A stretch of DNA of 64,000 nt from Paracentrotus lividus (lineage: Eukaryota > Echinodermata > Echinoidea > Camarodonta > Echinidae), in contig CALNVZ010003426.1 in NCBI GenBank assembly GCA_940671915.1, positions 52,475,345-52,539,344 on the forward strand. Direction: 5' to 3'. Positions 1 to 10,058 of this stretch are shown here, piece by piece (positions within the stretch are counted from its first letter, which is position 1; each line of letters starts with the position of its first letter). The position numbers were made by a program, and so were the translations under genes. A model generated the notes under the pieces. It did no database searches and was not told where the DNA came from. It saw nothing but the letters and a program-made list of their open reading frames with translations.

Positions 1-313
1 GAATGCCTAATCCACCTCGATTCAGTAGGTAGGCTTTTTGATGTGAGGCATTTTCTTTTGTTATGTGTTTTCCGGACAATGAGTATTTTGCAATGTAGCG
101 AACTTCTGAAATGAATGGAGTCGAAACACAGGAATTCTTTTTGTCCTGTATTGGGGCATGAAGTGATCGATCTTGGTTTCAACCACATTCCTTTCGATAG
201 GCCTGAATAATTCTTTTGAAAATAATTCGCCAAAAAGTTTTGAACATGTTCAAAATTTCTAGGCGAATTTATTTATGATCGATTGCAAGTGCATAATTCA
301 GTGAGATACCCCC
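1..313. mobile_element. Right end of a second Harbinger-like MITE
   Basis: Positions 1-297 are the reverse complement, with scattered mismatches, of 1345-1644 inside the neighbouring element. The piece ends at 313 in the same terminal word (GTGAGATACCCCC). It abuts the next element so that the two termini form a near-perfect palindrome at 300-331. Its left end lies outside the window. Confidence 0.6.
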
Positions 314-317
314 TTTA

Positions 318-1705
318 GGGGGTATCTCACTGGTTGCGAACCCAGGCGAATTTACAGAGTGTTATATATATAGAGGATCTACCAACTCGTTGCGCTTGTT
401 AACAAGCATAAAGGTTACTCTTATCAGAAGAATGGCATGTTTTCTTTTAGCGATGCTTGTAAGCAAGATCAACCGGTGTTCTCGTTGTATAAGATTGCAT
501 ATATGTCTGTGACTGCTTAGTTAGGCAACTTCAAAGGGTACTACGTATCATAAGGAGTCTTTCGGTTTGTACTGCCTTGTTGAGGCAAGCACAAGGGGGT
601 TGTCTGAATGATCAGGCAGGTTGTTCTTTGTAGGCCCTCTGCCGTGTTAGAGCAAGTAAGGTGGTATGTAAGGTATTGGGCATGTTTCTTTTGTACTGCT
701 TTTAGCGAATGACAAACGCATGCGGCCCGGGAGCGTTGAAGTAGACTGAGCTGAGCGAGAGGGGGGGACTGAGGACTAGAAGATGACAAGACATGGTCAT
801 TTCTAGCTACGTGGCTGAGAGAACTTGGGCTGAACCGCCCCCCCTCAAGGCACCCGCTCCACAACCCCTCGAAGGGGGGGTTTTTAATTCACGTGAATGC
901 TTCGGAACGAACATATCATATGAAACAAGTCAGTTTTTTGCTGTTTTTGGTTCGTGTTAGTACGGGTGGGTGTCGTTGTGTGCCAAAGTGAGATATTGAT
1001 TGTCAATTATGCAGTCATCGGGTGCAGAGATGAAACAAATATATAACAAAATGGAAATGATGATAGTGGAATGATATTAACAAAGAAAATGACTTACCAG
1101 CTCAAGAGGTACCGGTCAGACGCCCAGCCACCGCCGAAGTGAAAACTTGAAGTTTATTGCGTTATTGGTATATGACATAGCAGATCAACTATGTCACAAA
1201 GACACTATACGCTGGATTATTATTAATTTCCAAAAATTTTAGAAATATTTATTTTTCATCGGCGAATTCTTATCCGATTCAAATTATGTTGACCTTCCCA
1301 TAGATATTGTATAGCATACAGTAACCTATTATATTGTATATTCACCATTTCACACACAGAATTTGCACTGCAATCGATCATAAATAAATTCGCCTAGAAA
1401 TTTTGAACATTCAAAACTTTTGGCGAATTATTTCAAAAGAATATTCAGGCCTCGAAAGGAATGGTTGTGAAACCAAGATCGATCACTTCATGCCCCAATT
1501 CAGACAAAAAGAATTCCTGTATTCGACCTCCATCATTTCAGAAGTCGTTACATTTCCAAAATACTCATGTCGCCGGAAAACAATAACAAAAGAAATGCCT
1601 CGCATCAAAAGCCTAACCTGAATCGAGGTGGATTAGGCATTCTATGTATACGAAAATCTCTAAATTCGCCCGTGTCCAAATGTTCGCACTCAGTGAGATA
1701 CCCCC
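318..1705. mobile_element. Harbinger-like non-autonomous element (1.39 kb)
   Basis: Terminal inverted repeats begin GGGGGTATCTCACT and continue past the shared TGCGAAC and GGCGAATTT blocks. Both ends are flanked by TTA (315-317 and 1706-1708), the target duplication typical of PIF/Harbinger elements. The interior has no recognisable transposase. Its right part (1345-1644) is an inverted copy of 1-297, which belongs to the neighbouring element. Confidence 0.7.
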
Positions 1706-1708
1706 TTA

Positions 1709-2187
1709 CGCGTAAAACATACCGTGTGCATGCAGTCTTGATGTCCGTACTCGTGTCCGAAGTAGGCGTACCGGGCGCAACAGTAAGTACCGCATAGCGA
1801 GTAAAATATCTCAAAGACTCTCAAAGACCTTTAAGACTGAGACGTACGAGAGTGTCGTCAGTTTACTCATGCTAGTGAAAACAGGCAATATAAAATTTCT
1901 CATCAGCATCTCAAAACTTTACGATGTTAGGTTTCACACCCGATCATATCCACCAAGGCCGTAGCCAAGTTGAAGAGAAACTCACTGCACAATTCGAATT
2001 AACATGACAGTTACTTAAGGGATACTCAAGAAAAAAAGATAGGTATCCAATAATTTTTTCTGATACTGATAACTCACTGTGGAAGGGAGGTGGCTTGTAC
2101 TTAACAAAACGAACAATCGAATAAAAGCACTCACCTGCAAGAGTAGCAAACGGGTTTTACTCATGGAAACTAGTTCTTGTTTTATGT
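1709..2187. other. Non-coding stretch, nothing recognised
   Basis: AT-rich unique-looking sequence between the MITE pair and the purine-rich array. No coding, RNA gene or clear repeat was seen. Confidence 0.5.
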
Positions 2188-2425
2188 GTGTGTAGAGAGA
2201 GAGAGAGAAGTATAAAAAGAAAGAAAGAAAATGCTGACAGAAAGAGAGAAAGAAGAAAAACCACAAGAAAATGGAAGACTATATGGACAATATCCGCAGG
2301 AAACAGAAGATATATGGTCCTTTGCTGATGGACCAAGAAAGAGAGAGATAGAGAATAAGGGGAAGGAAGAAAGAGGGATACTGATCAAGAGAGAGAGAGA
2401 GAGAGAGTAAAAAAAGAAAGAAAAA
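2188..2425. repeat. GA-rich low-complexity block with one hairpin unit
   Basis: Purine-rich (GA)n/(GAAA)n sequence contains one copy, near 2288-2335, of the unit ggacaatatccgc...atggtcc that is reiterated at 4170-5060. The following 2440-2510 (acatgtgttactgacaat...) recurs at 3743-3812, so the block may be a piece of a larger duplication. Confidence 0.7.
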
Positions 2426-3130
2426 AAATTAGGCTTAATGAACATGTGTTACTGACAATCAGTCACGTAAGATATTATTGATCGAAATGCTGTACTGCGT
2501 TTGCAGTTATTGTATGAACAGACACTTTAACTAATTGTCGAGTCCGAAGGCAAACCCTCATTAAAGTCTGAGGTAATTTTTGAAGAAACGGGGGGGGGGG
2601 GGGGGATAGGGAAAATTACAAACTTTGTTTCATATGTCTGAATTGTCACTATTGCTGCGCTAAAAATACCATGAGCTCATAGTTTCTTCTTTACAGTGAT
2701 ACCAAACTTAGCTCCCACCTTCTGCCACTTTTTCAGTTAGAGCCCATTTCCCACTAATATGTTTGCCTCTTTGCCAAAATCTGCTATCAAAGCGCAGTAT
2801 GTCTACAAAAATCTCAACGTAGGTGGCGTAAATACTCGATTCGAAAGACACAAATTGCGAAACAACAAAAACATAGGATTACAACGATTTTGGGAAAATA
2901 GTGGCATGCGCATAAAGTGCTTATAAAAAATTATGTGCTTAAATGTTCAACCCCTTTTATATAATATTCACCAGGCTACAATTAATTTTCTAGAATGATA
3001 TTGCAAATATACCGCTTTAATTTCTACTTACTACTTTAATTTCCATCATTATCATCAGGGGAAAAAACAATTGTACTACAATTTCTATTTGCCTATGTGT
3101 TAAATAGCTGTACTGGTCCAAATCAAAAAC
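2426..3130. other. Intergenic/intronic AT-rich DNA with poly-G
   Basis: Apart from a G17 run near 2589-2606 and the 70-bp segment shared with 3743-3812, nothing was recognised. Confidence 0.4.
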
Positions 3131-3600
3131 ACATTTTCATGACCTCAATGAAACTCACGAAACGGCGTAGTTTGGTCCGTATTAATTTATACAAAATTAA
3201 AGTGTATCCATTAAGTATAATGCATCCAATCCTCGTCCATTAAGAAAACAGTAATTTAATGACGTCAAATAATTTAAAAATGCTCCAATTATATCCCAGT
3301 GGTCTATAGAAGCAACTCTCATGTCTTATTTATAAAATTTAATCAGATAAAGAACCAATCAGAAAACGGTAATTGAATGACGTCATAGAAATGTGAATAT
3401 ACTCTCATTCTGTTTCTTATGTCTCGAAACCCCATATTAGTCACACTCATCAAAGCAAAATGAAAATTTTCGTGCGTTACCATTAATATTTTTCCTTGAC
3501 CAATCAGAAAACTGTACTTAGATGACGTCACACGAATTTGAAAATGTTCTTATCGAATTCTACGTGTCTGAAAACCCCAGACTGACCTCTCATATAAAGT
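3130..3600 (+). repeat. Degenerate tandem repeat, each unit with TGACGTCA
   Basis: Three diverged units of about 118-145 bp share the order ccaatcagaaaac, then tgacgtca, then gaaaatgctc, then a cgaaacccca-type block. The perfect palindrome TGACGTCA is kept in each (3260-3267, 3378-3385, 3523-3530) while the surroundings vary. Confidence 0.65.
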
Positions 3601-3959
3601 CATTATGTGGTCTTTAAAGAAAAATAAGATTTGACGCAGTTTGAGGCGATACTGGCCCACTCTGCGATGCCCTGAAGTCTCCTGACACGTCACTTACAAC
3701 GCGTCGAGACATTTCCAAGGTATATTTAAGCGTGAACATGTGTACCATGTGTTACTGACAATTAAGCACGTAAGATTTTATTGATTGCACTGCTGTACTT
3801 CGTTTACAGTACAAGTCAACCAGTTATTATGTTTATAATATTCCACTTGAACTTTAGATGTGACGTAGCATGGAAATATAATGAAAGTTGGTATTTATAT
3901 GTTTCAGCGTTTCATTTTTTGCTATCTAATTTTTTCTCTATTACTGTAAGAAAGGGGGA

Positions 3960-4391
3960 ATTAAAAGAAAGTAGAATGAAGGGGCAAAACAAAAAAAAAA
4001 AAAAAAAAAAGGGGGAGGATTGAGTACAAAAGATAGAAGAAGAATGGAGAGAAAACATAGAAAGGAGGGAGACCGAACAAGAAAAATAGAGAAATAGAAA
4101 GGCAATAACATGTTGACAGAGAGTGAGAGATAGAAAGATGGAGAGAGGGGGAAAACATGAAGAAAAGAGTCCAGCGGACAAGATCCGCGTGAACAGGAGA
4201 TATGGTCCTTCGCTTCGCTTCGGGACAAAAATAGAGAGAGGGACAAATAAAAAGAAAATGCTGACAGAGAGAGAGAAAAGAAAATAATCCAGCGAACAAT
4301 ATCCGCGGGGAACAGCAGATATTGTCCCTTGTTGAGGGATGAAGAGAGAGTAAGAAGAAGGATGAAAGAGGGAGACCGATCAACTGAGACT

Positions 4392-4433
<42 letters not shown>

Positions 4434-5095
4434 GAAAGAATCATGCTGACAGAGAGAAAAAACCAAAGAAAGCGGAAGAAAATGTAAAAACGGCAATATC
4501 CGCGATATCCGTATCTATGGTCCTTCCCTAAGGGACCAAGAAGGAGATAGAATAAGGGGAAGGGAGAAAAGAGGGAGACCGATCAAGAGAGAGAGTGAGA
4601 ACTAGAAAGACAAGAACATGTTGAGAGAGAGAGTGAGAGATAAAGAGGGAGATGGAGAGAGGGGAGACATTAAGAAAAGAGTCCAGCGGCAAGATCCGCG
4701 TAAACGGCAGATTTGGTCCTTCGCTTCGAGACAAAAATAGAGAGAGGGAGAAATAAAAAGAAAATGGTGACAGAGAGAGAAAGAGAGAGAGAGAGAGAAG
4801 AAAATGTTCCAGCGGACAATATCCGCGGGGAACAGCAGATATTGACCCTTGCTGAAGGACTAAGAGAGTAAGAAGTAGGATGAAAAAATTAAAAGCGAAC
4901 AATATCTGCGGAAATCGCTGATATAGTCCTTCACTTTCAGCCAGCAGACCAAATCTGCTGACGGACAAGATCTGCGGTATAGGCTACCGCAGATTTGGCT
5001 CTCTTTGAGTCGATATCTGTGGGTCATGAGCGATATCTGCGCGCAGGTATCGGCTAGTCGTCACTATCTGCGGACATGCCAGGATCCGCAACCAC
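3960..5095. repeat. Purine-rich array with about nine palindromic units
   Basis: (GA)n-rich DNA is punctuated every 80-190 bp by a 45-50 bp unit. The unit contains gcggacaatatccgcg, a short spacer, then agatattgtccctt and a small stem such as cttgctgaag. Clear units lie near 4176, 4294, 4494, 4688, 4814 and 4898, with more degenerate ones at 4944-5090. Each unit can fold on itself. A pure (GA)n tract lies at about 4393-4427. The long minus-strand open frames here are low-complexity Leu/Ser runs and not genes. Confidence 0.75.
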
Positions 5096-5255
5096 ACCGG
5101 CTGCAATGCTCCCCAGGGAGTGGAGATTGTGCACTGTAAAGTGCGGGATCGAAAAATGAATCCAATGACCGGGGTAATAATATACTGTAAGCGCTTTGGT
5201 CTTAACAGGTAAAGCGCTTTATAAGAAACCGGTATTATTATTATTAATTACACTG
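5095..5255 (+). mobile_element. SINE-like element ending in ATT repeats
   Basis: The stretch from ccccagggagtgg through gtaaagcgctttataag to a tattattatta tail resembles the short tRNA-related retroposons that end in ATT repeats in echinoderm genomes. No clear A or B box survives here, so the type is tentative. Confidence 0.4.
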
Positions 5256-5274
5256 GCTTTAGCAGTGCAGCTTT

Positions 5275-5425
5275 TACGCGCGCTGCGTTTTGAAGGAATA
5301 AATATTCCTACCAGGTCCCCATTCACCTCACCTGGGTCGAGTGCAGCAAATTGTGGATGAATTTCCTGCCGAAGGAAATTAACGCCGGGTTGGGATTCGA
5401 ACCAAAAAGCACGCTATTCAAATTT
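5275..5425 (-). mobile_element. Truncated tRNA-related SINE fragment
   Basis: Contains caggtccccattcacctcac and the reverse complement of a B-box-like block (gggattcgaacc at 5392-5403). It breaks off before the A box. The match to a repeat I remember from echinoderms is recollection. Confidence 0.4.
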
Positions 5426-5480
5426 GCTCAAGCTAGTGTTGCGCGCGCGCATATACGGTATATGCTTCTCGTCATTCAAC

Positions 5481-5702
5481 CCTCCTCATGGTGCATGGGT
5501 GTAATTTGCATTAAAAAATCCAAAAGGGTAATCTTAAACGGATAGTATTTGTCTAGGCCTACGGTCTTCAGAATATCTGAGAAATAATCTTGTTTACCAT
5601 CTTCTGCTCCCTGATCTGGCTTTGCTCCACTTTTGATGTCAAGGAATTTCTGCTCGTCCAGCTCTGATGTTGAGGGTTGTATTGCAGATGCCATGCTCCT
5701 TT
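5481..5702 (-). CDS. Candidate exon D, VLIG/GVIN1-like segment
   Basis: A 222-nt minus-strand exon candidate follows a textbook acceptor (cttcctgattcttctttcag, exon from 5702). It is entered in phase 1, matching the end of the death-domain exon. The first part is a polar linker (residues about 1-45, with MASAIQPSTSELDEQ). It ends in YFSDILKTVGLDKYYP followed by FKITLLDFLMQI. That pattern (two hydrophobic helices around GL..YYP.K.TL.D.L.I) resembles the segment just before the GTPase region in very large interferon-inducible GTPases and URGCP. The assignment is from memory of the family, not a search. The 3' boundary is uncertain: the donor GTTGAA after 5481 is weak. No further exon was recognised between 5480 and 1, so the bulk of the protein would lie outside the window. 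Confidence 0.5.
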
Positions 5703-6566
5703 CTGAAAGAAGAATCAGGAAGATTGAAAGTAAAGGTATCATAGGCGTCTTTGTTTGAACTACAGAGGCAAAATAAACTTGACATGCAAAAATTACAGTT
5801 TAACGGACATGCGCGAAAACATTAATTTTATATCGGTCTTTTCACGAATAAGTTATCAAATAAAAGGCAGATACTTCTACACCGTAAGTAAATGCTGGGA
5901 AGTTGAAGCCTCCTTGCGTTGTGTAATTTCCTGTCCCAAATATTGCCCGAAATTTCCTGGGACATTTTTTTTTCTCTCATCAATTTAATATCATAAAACA
6001 TCAATAATAATTTTTTAAGTACTTGATGGGAAATTGAAGGCCCCTTACATTGTGACAATAACTATCGGACATTTTTGGGAAACATTATGACCTCATGTGT
6101 CATTTGATCCTCATGTATACAGATCATGACATAATCAAAATAGCTTCATAATAATGTCAAAACTCTTGAAAGACCACCTAATTCGTCCTCATAAAAAAAA
6201 TTAAATTTTAGTTATTTATTTATTTTTATAACCAATTTTGTATACCTGCGACATCTGGAAATCGACCGTGTCAATTTCCTTCTTTTTCATGTAACTATTG
6301 TGGTTATTATGGACATGTACAGCATTTAAAGACATTAGGTCATGATGACGTCACCCAGGCGCCATTTTGTAAAATGCTATCATTGATCATATCATTATAA
6401 CGAATCATTAAAAAAATCAGTCATATTTACAGGACATTATGTTAATGTCAACAGTCATTAGGACATGCCAACAAAGGTGCACAAAAGTTCACGCGCGCGT
6501 AAGCGCAAGTAAAAATTTAAAAATGCTCAAAATAGCCCAAGTTCAATTCTAGGCGGTGCTGCATTA
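5703..6566. other. Intronic AT-rich DNA, weak repeats
   Basis: This lies between exon D and a SINE. Two diverged blocks (5885-5970 and 6015-6085) share tgggaa.ttgaag.c..ctt and ggacattttt. A perfect TGACGTCA lies at 6346-6353. No coding signal was seen. Confidence 0.4.
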
Positions 6567-6822
6567 GTTATAATAATAATAATAATAATATTCACTTATT
6601 TACCCAGGGTAGCCACTTCAGCTCGTAATGAACTGGTCTCCCAGCGAGCCCTGCATAACATAATGCTATTATTACCCCTCTCAATTTCCAAATACCGAGC
6701 GCCTGGCTAGAAGGCAGAGGGTCCTATTCTTTAAGTCTTTGGTATGACTCGACCGGGGATCGAACCCACGGTCTCCCGTTCATGAGGCAGGCACTCTACT
6801 GATTGCGCCAACATGTCCGGTT
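6567..6822 (-). mobile_element. tRNA-derived SINE
   Basis: On the minus strand a tRNA-like head starts near 6822. It has an A-box region TGGCGCAATCAGTAG (6810-6796) and a perfect B box GGTTCGATCCC (6766-6756). An unrelated body follows and the element ends in an AAT/ATT repeat tail (6590-6567). These are the hallmarks of a pol III-transcribed SINE. It sits in the intron between exons C and D. Confidence 0.85.
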
Positions 6823-6831
6823 GAGCTTTTC

Positions 6832-7022
6832 CATTTGGCAAATTGGCAATTGTACCAAATGGCTATTGGACCAAATGGCAATTGGACAATATGGCAATTG
6901 GACCAACTGGCAATTGGACCAAGTGGCTCTTCGACCAAATGGCTATTGGACCAAATGGCATTGGACCGATTGGCATTAGACGACATGGCTATTGGACCAA
7001 ATTTCATTGGACGTAGTGGCTA
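6832..7022 (+). repeat. 18-bp minisatellite, unit ATTGGACCAAATGGC
   Basis: About eleven degenerate 17-18 bp copies. A related array in inverted orientation lies at 7705-7930. The open frames it creates on both strands are repetitive translations of the unit, not a gene. Confidence 0.85.
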
Positions 7023-7474
7023 TAAACCTTTTCAACGGATAACAGACGTGTTCGCGAAAGCCTCACAAGGTAATCAAAATTTGTGACTGTGTAATGAAGA
7101 ACTTCATTTAATCTAAAATGCATATGATATGAAAATAATTCCACAGAAGTTAATGTTAAATTTCACATAGAGGTAAACTTTATCTGCACGGAGATAAGTT
7201 ATGGGGTAGGAAATTCTAGGTTCTAATTCTCCTCAAAGATCTCACAGCCTTATATAAAAATTTTCATTTTCGACAAGCATCCAGTTATTATCTACTATAA
7301 AAACCTTCTCCTTTCTTCATGAAAGTTCACGTCTACTAGAACCATCCTGAATTATCTCAGTGTCATCTCTTAATTCCATGGTGTAATTGACACGTACACA
7401 CAATACCTCTTATATTGTAATCTTCTTTGCCTGGTCAGACTTTTGTCTACTGAGTTCAACACAAGATCACTCTA

Positions 7475-8088
7475 GGGGAGACCGGGGACAATATTGTAAC
7501 ACTTTTTCCAAATTTTACTTATCAACTTTGTTATAGCTCAATACTTGCTTAAAACTAAGTAAAACGAAATGTGGATATCTTAGCTCGACATATGAATAGG
7601 TTTGGGTTAAGTAAAACTATTTATATTGAAGCCATTATCATTTAAAAACAAGAGGTCGAGTGTTACAATTGCCCCTGAAGCCTTGTAACGGTTTATGCCC
7701 ATTACGTCCAATGGCATTTCGTCCAATAGCCATGTCGTCTAATGCCAATCGGTCCAATAGCCATGTCGTCTAATGCCAATCGGTCCAATGCCATTTGGTC
7801 CAATAGCCATTTAGTCCAATAGCAATTTGGTCCAAAAGCCATTTGGTCCGATTGCCAGTTGGTCCAATAGCCATTAGGTCCAATAACCACTTGGTCCAAT
7901 AGCCATTTGGTCCAATACCCATTTGGATTAATTGCTTAACGAACCGTTAAAACTGTTTAAACTCAAACAGCACATGGAGCGATGAAATATACATGCTCTG
8001 TACACAGGTTACGTTTTTAGCGTGTTTCTGCTGGGGGTGGGAGCCTCTGTTACAATTGCCCCGTGTTACAATTGTTCCCGGTCTTCCC
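7475..8088. mobile_element. TA-flanked MITE with subterminal GTTACAATTG words
   Basis: Inverted ends GGGGAGACCGGGGACAAT (7475) and the matching ATTGTTCCCGGTCTTCCC (to 8088) are each flanked by TA. That is the target duplication of Tc1/mariner-type elements. Internal copies of GTTACAATTGCCCC occur near 7663 and 8050. The inverted minisatellite 7705-7930 lies inside. There is no transposase. Confidence 0.75.
7705..7930 (-). repeat. Inverted partner of the 18-bp minisatellite
   Basis: About thirteen copies of the same 18-bp unit as 6832-7022 but reversed, within the MITE. The irregular variant gaccgattggcattagacg is shared by both arrays, so they are copies of one another and not independent. 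Confidence 0.85.
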
Positions 8089-8090
8089 TA

Positions 8091-8652
8091 CATTTCAGAA
8101 TACTAAGAATTATTTACTGCTGTCACCGTATACTGCTTTCTATATATCTACTGATTAAGATGGACCCAATATAAGCTGAAAATTTTGCACTGCCTCATTA
8201 AATATGCGGCCTAAACAAACCTACTATCACATATTATTAATGGAGTGTTGTGACAAGACTTAATTGAGACATTTAGAAATAATTACTCTTTTTCTCTCTT
8301 GCATGGAACTAAAATTCTTAACTTTTTATATTGTTACACCAAACTGGTAATTTCTCATCTGCAATAATATAGTTATAAATTAATTGATAGAGGAAAATAA
8401 TATCTCTCATAATTATTTTTTATGTAACATCTGGAATACTGGATCATCGTTAATATCCCTGTAAATTGTCCAAATGTATACTCATGACTATTTGACTATT
8501 GACACCTTGATGTAGACACCACAATTATTTCTCACAGATGGATATCATATGAATTAGGAGTACTTGAAAGTGATGGCAGAATTTTTGTTGGCGCCATTTT
8601 GGAATCCATCTTAGACTTTTAGACATAGTAGAAAACAAAATTTAGTAATCAC
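8091..8652. other. Intron sequence downstream of the death-domain exon
   Basis: AT-rich and unremarkable; no repeat or coding signal was recognised. Confidence 0.4.
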
Positions 8653-8915
8653 CTTTCCGCATTGTATCCGCAAGATGTGTCAGCTGAATCCCGTCTAACG
8701 TCTTCACCAGTATATCCCTTGCCTCAGAATTTCGTACAGTCTTTAGCCATTCACAAAGCATCTTATATGCAACTTGCGAGATGTTACTATTTTCATTCTC
8801 GAACCGACTTAGTTGAGCCTCAGTGAATTCTAGAGCTAGACCAACTCTTCTAACGTTTATTGGATCCATATTGTCAGCAAGGAGATGCAGTTCACGCTCT
8901 GTCACATTTCCAGGA
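8653..8915 (-). CDS. Death-domain exon (candidate exon C)
   Basis: A 263-nt minus-strand exon, entered in phase 2 after ttcgattcag and left in phase 1 at donor AAAG/GTGATT. It encodes a nearly complete death domain of about 85 residues. Visible features are the opening VTERELHLLADNM, the helix-3 region LALEFTEAQLSRFENEN, the block YKMLCEWLKT and the closing LVKTLDGIQLTHLAD. Such domains make homotypic contacts in apoptosis and innate-immune signalling. In echinoderms they are common at the N-termini of NLRs and other immune proteins. The polypyrimidine tract of the acceptor is weak. Phase matches both the 2A exon upstream (35020) and the next exon downstream (5702). A nearly identical 166-bp triplication lies about 100 bp upstream, in the intron. 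Confidence 0.85.
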
Positions 8916-9015
8916 CTGAATCGAATATAAAATGTAAAGAAAAAAATATGTGAATCACAGCGGTCCATCAAAGTAGCTTGTATCGTTTTCCATTAGTTTT
9001 CTTGGAAAGAATATC

Positions 9016-9512
9016 TTCTTATGAAAAAAATATCGTAGTATTTAATACAAAAGAAATTATGAGTTTTCGAAGATAACCAACTAACGAAAATGGATAAGGA
9101 CCTATGCAAAAGGCCGACTGTTTTTAACTGGTCTTTTAACATTGTGGATTGTACGAGAAGGAAAAAGTGGGGTATAATAATTCTTATGAAAAAAATATCG
9201 TAGTATTTAATACAAAAGAAATTATGAGTTTTCGAAGATAACCAACTAACGAAAATGGATTAGGACCTATGCAAAAGGCCGACTGTTTTTTAACTGGTCT
9301 TTTAACATTGTGGATTGTACGAGAAGGAAAAAGTGGGGTATAATAATTCTTATGAAAAAAAATATCGTAGTATTTAATACAAAAGAAATTATGAGTTTTC
9401 GAAGATAACCAACTAACGAAAATGGATTAGGACCTATGCAAAAGGCCGACTGTTTTTAACTGGTCTTTTAACATTGTGGATTGTACGAGAAGGAAAAAGT
9501 GGGGTATAATGA
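9016..9512 (+). repeat. Three near-identical 166-bp tandem copies
   Basis: Copies start at 9016, 9181 and 9347 (period 165-166) and differ by only a few bases, so the amplification is recent. Each copy runs from ttcttatgaaaaaa to gtggggtataat. It lies just upstream of the death-domain exon. Confidence 0.95.
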
Positions 9513-9839
9513 TTGCTAATGCTAGTAATAAGGACCACTCGTCATAATAACCGATGGTATACATAATAGTCAAAACGTGTAAGTTTCTATAACCAACGGT
9601 TCTGAGAGTACCTCACTTGCCATATATATTTTCTCATTTACACGATTTATGACATGTAAAGAAAAGGGCTTTTATTGACCTTAGGTATATGATTTGAGAA
9701 AATGAGCACTTTATCTACCTCCCTTTTTATACCGAAATTACGGCCACATTTGAGGAATTCAGAACAAAACGCCGCAACAACAAAGAAAGTTCATTTACCG
9801 AAAATCAACGATTCGTGTCAATGTGTCAATATATATAAT

Positions 9840-10058
9840 ATGGCTAGTGGCGACAGAGGGCCGTTGGTCATAATGGGAGTAGAGGATTGCAAGTTATAAT
9901 GAAAATTTAGGGTCTCTAGTCATAATGTTAGTGGAGGGTCGCAAACAATAACGGGAGTTAAGAGATTGCTTACCAATATGGAAGTTGAGGGTCACTAGTC
10001 AATATCAAGTAAGAGGGTCGCTAGTCACAAATAACATTAGAAGGTCGGTAATGATTAC
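9840..10058 (+). repeat. Degenerate 30-35 bp minisatellite, left part
   Basis: Repeats of roughly agggtcgctagtcataatgg. The array stops at a MITE (10059) and resumes beyond it at about 11582-11640, so it was split by the insertion. Confidence 0.7.

Noticed and set aside
3941-4968. Long minus-strand open frames of Leu/Ser/Phe
   Set aside because: They are translations of GA-rich low-complexity DNA, open in several frames at once.
6745-6822. Possible tRNA gene on the minus strand
   Set aside because: The A and B boxes are the head of a SINE with an unrelated body and an AAT-type tail; no complete cloverleaf.
6780-7086. Open frames with repeated WQLDQMA/NWTIWQ-type peptides
   Set aside because: Direct products of the 18-bp minisatellite on both strands.
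7702-7899. Open frame with repeated GPNGYWTNWQ-type peptide
   Set aside because: Reverse-oriented copy of the same minisatellite, inside a MITE.
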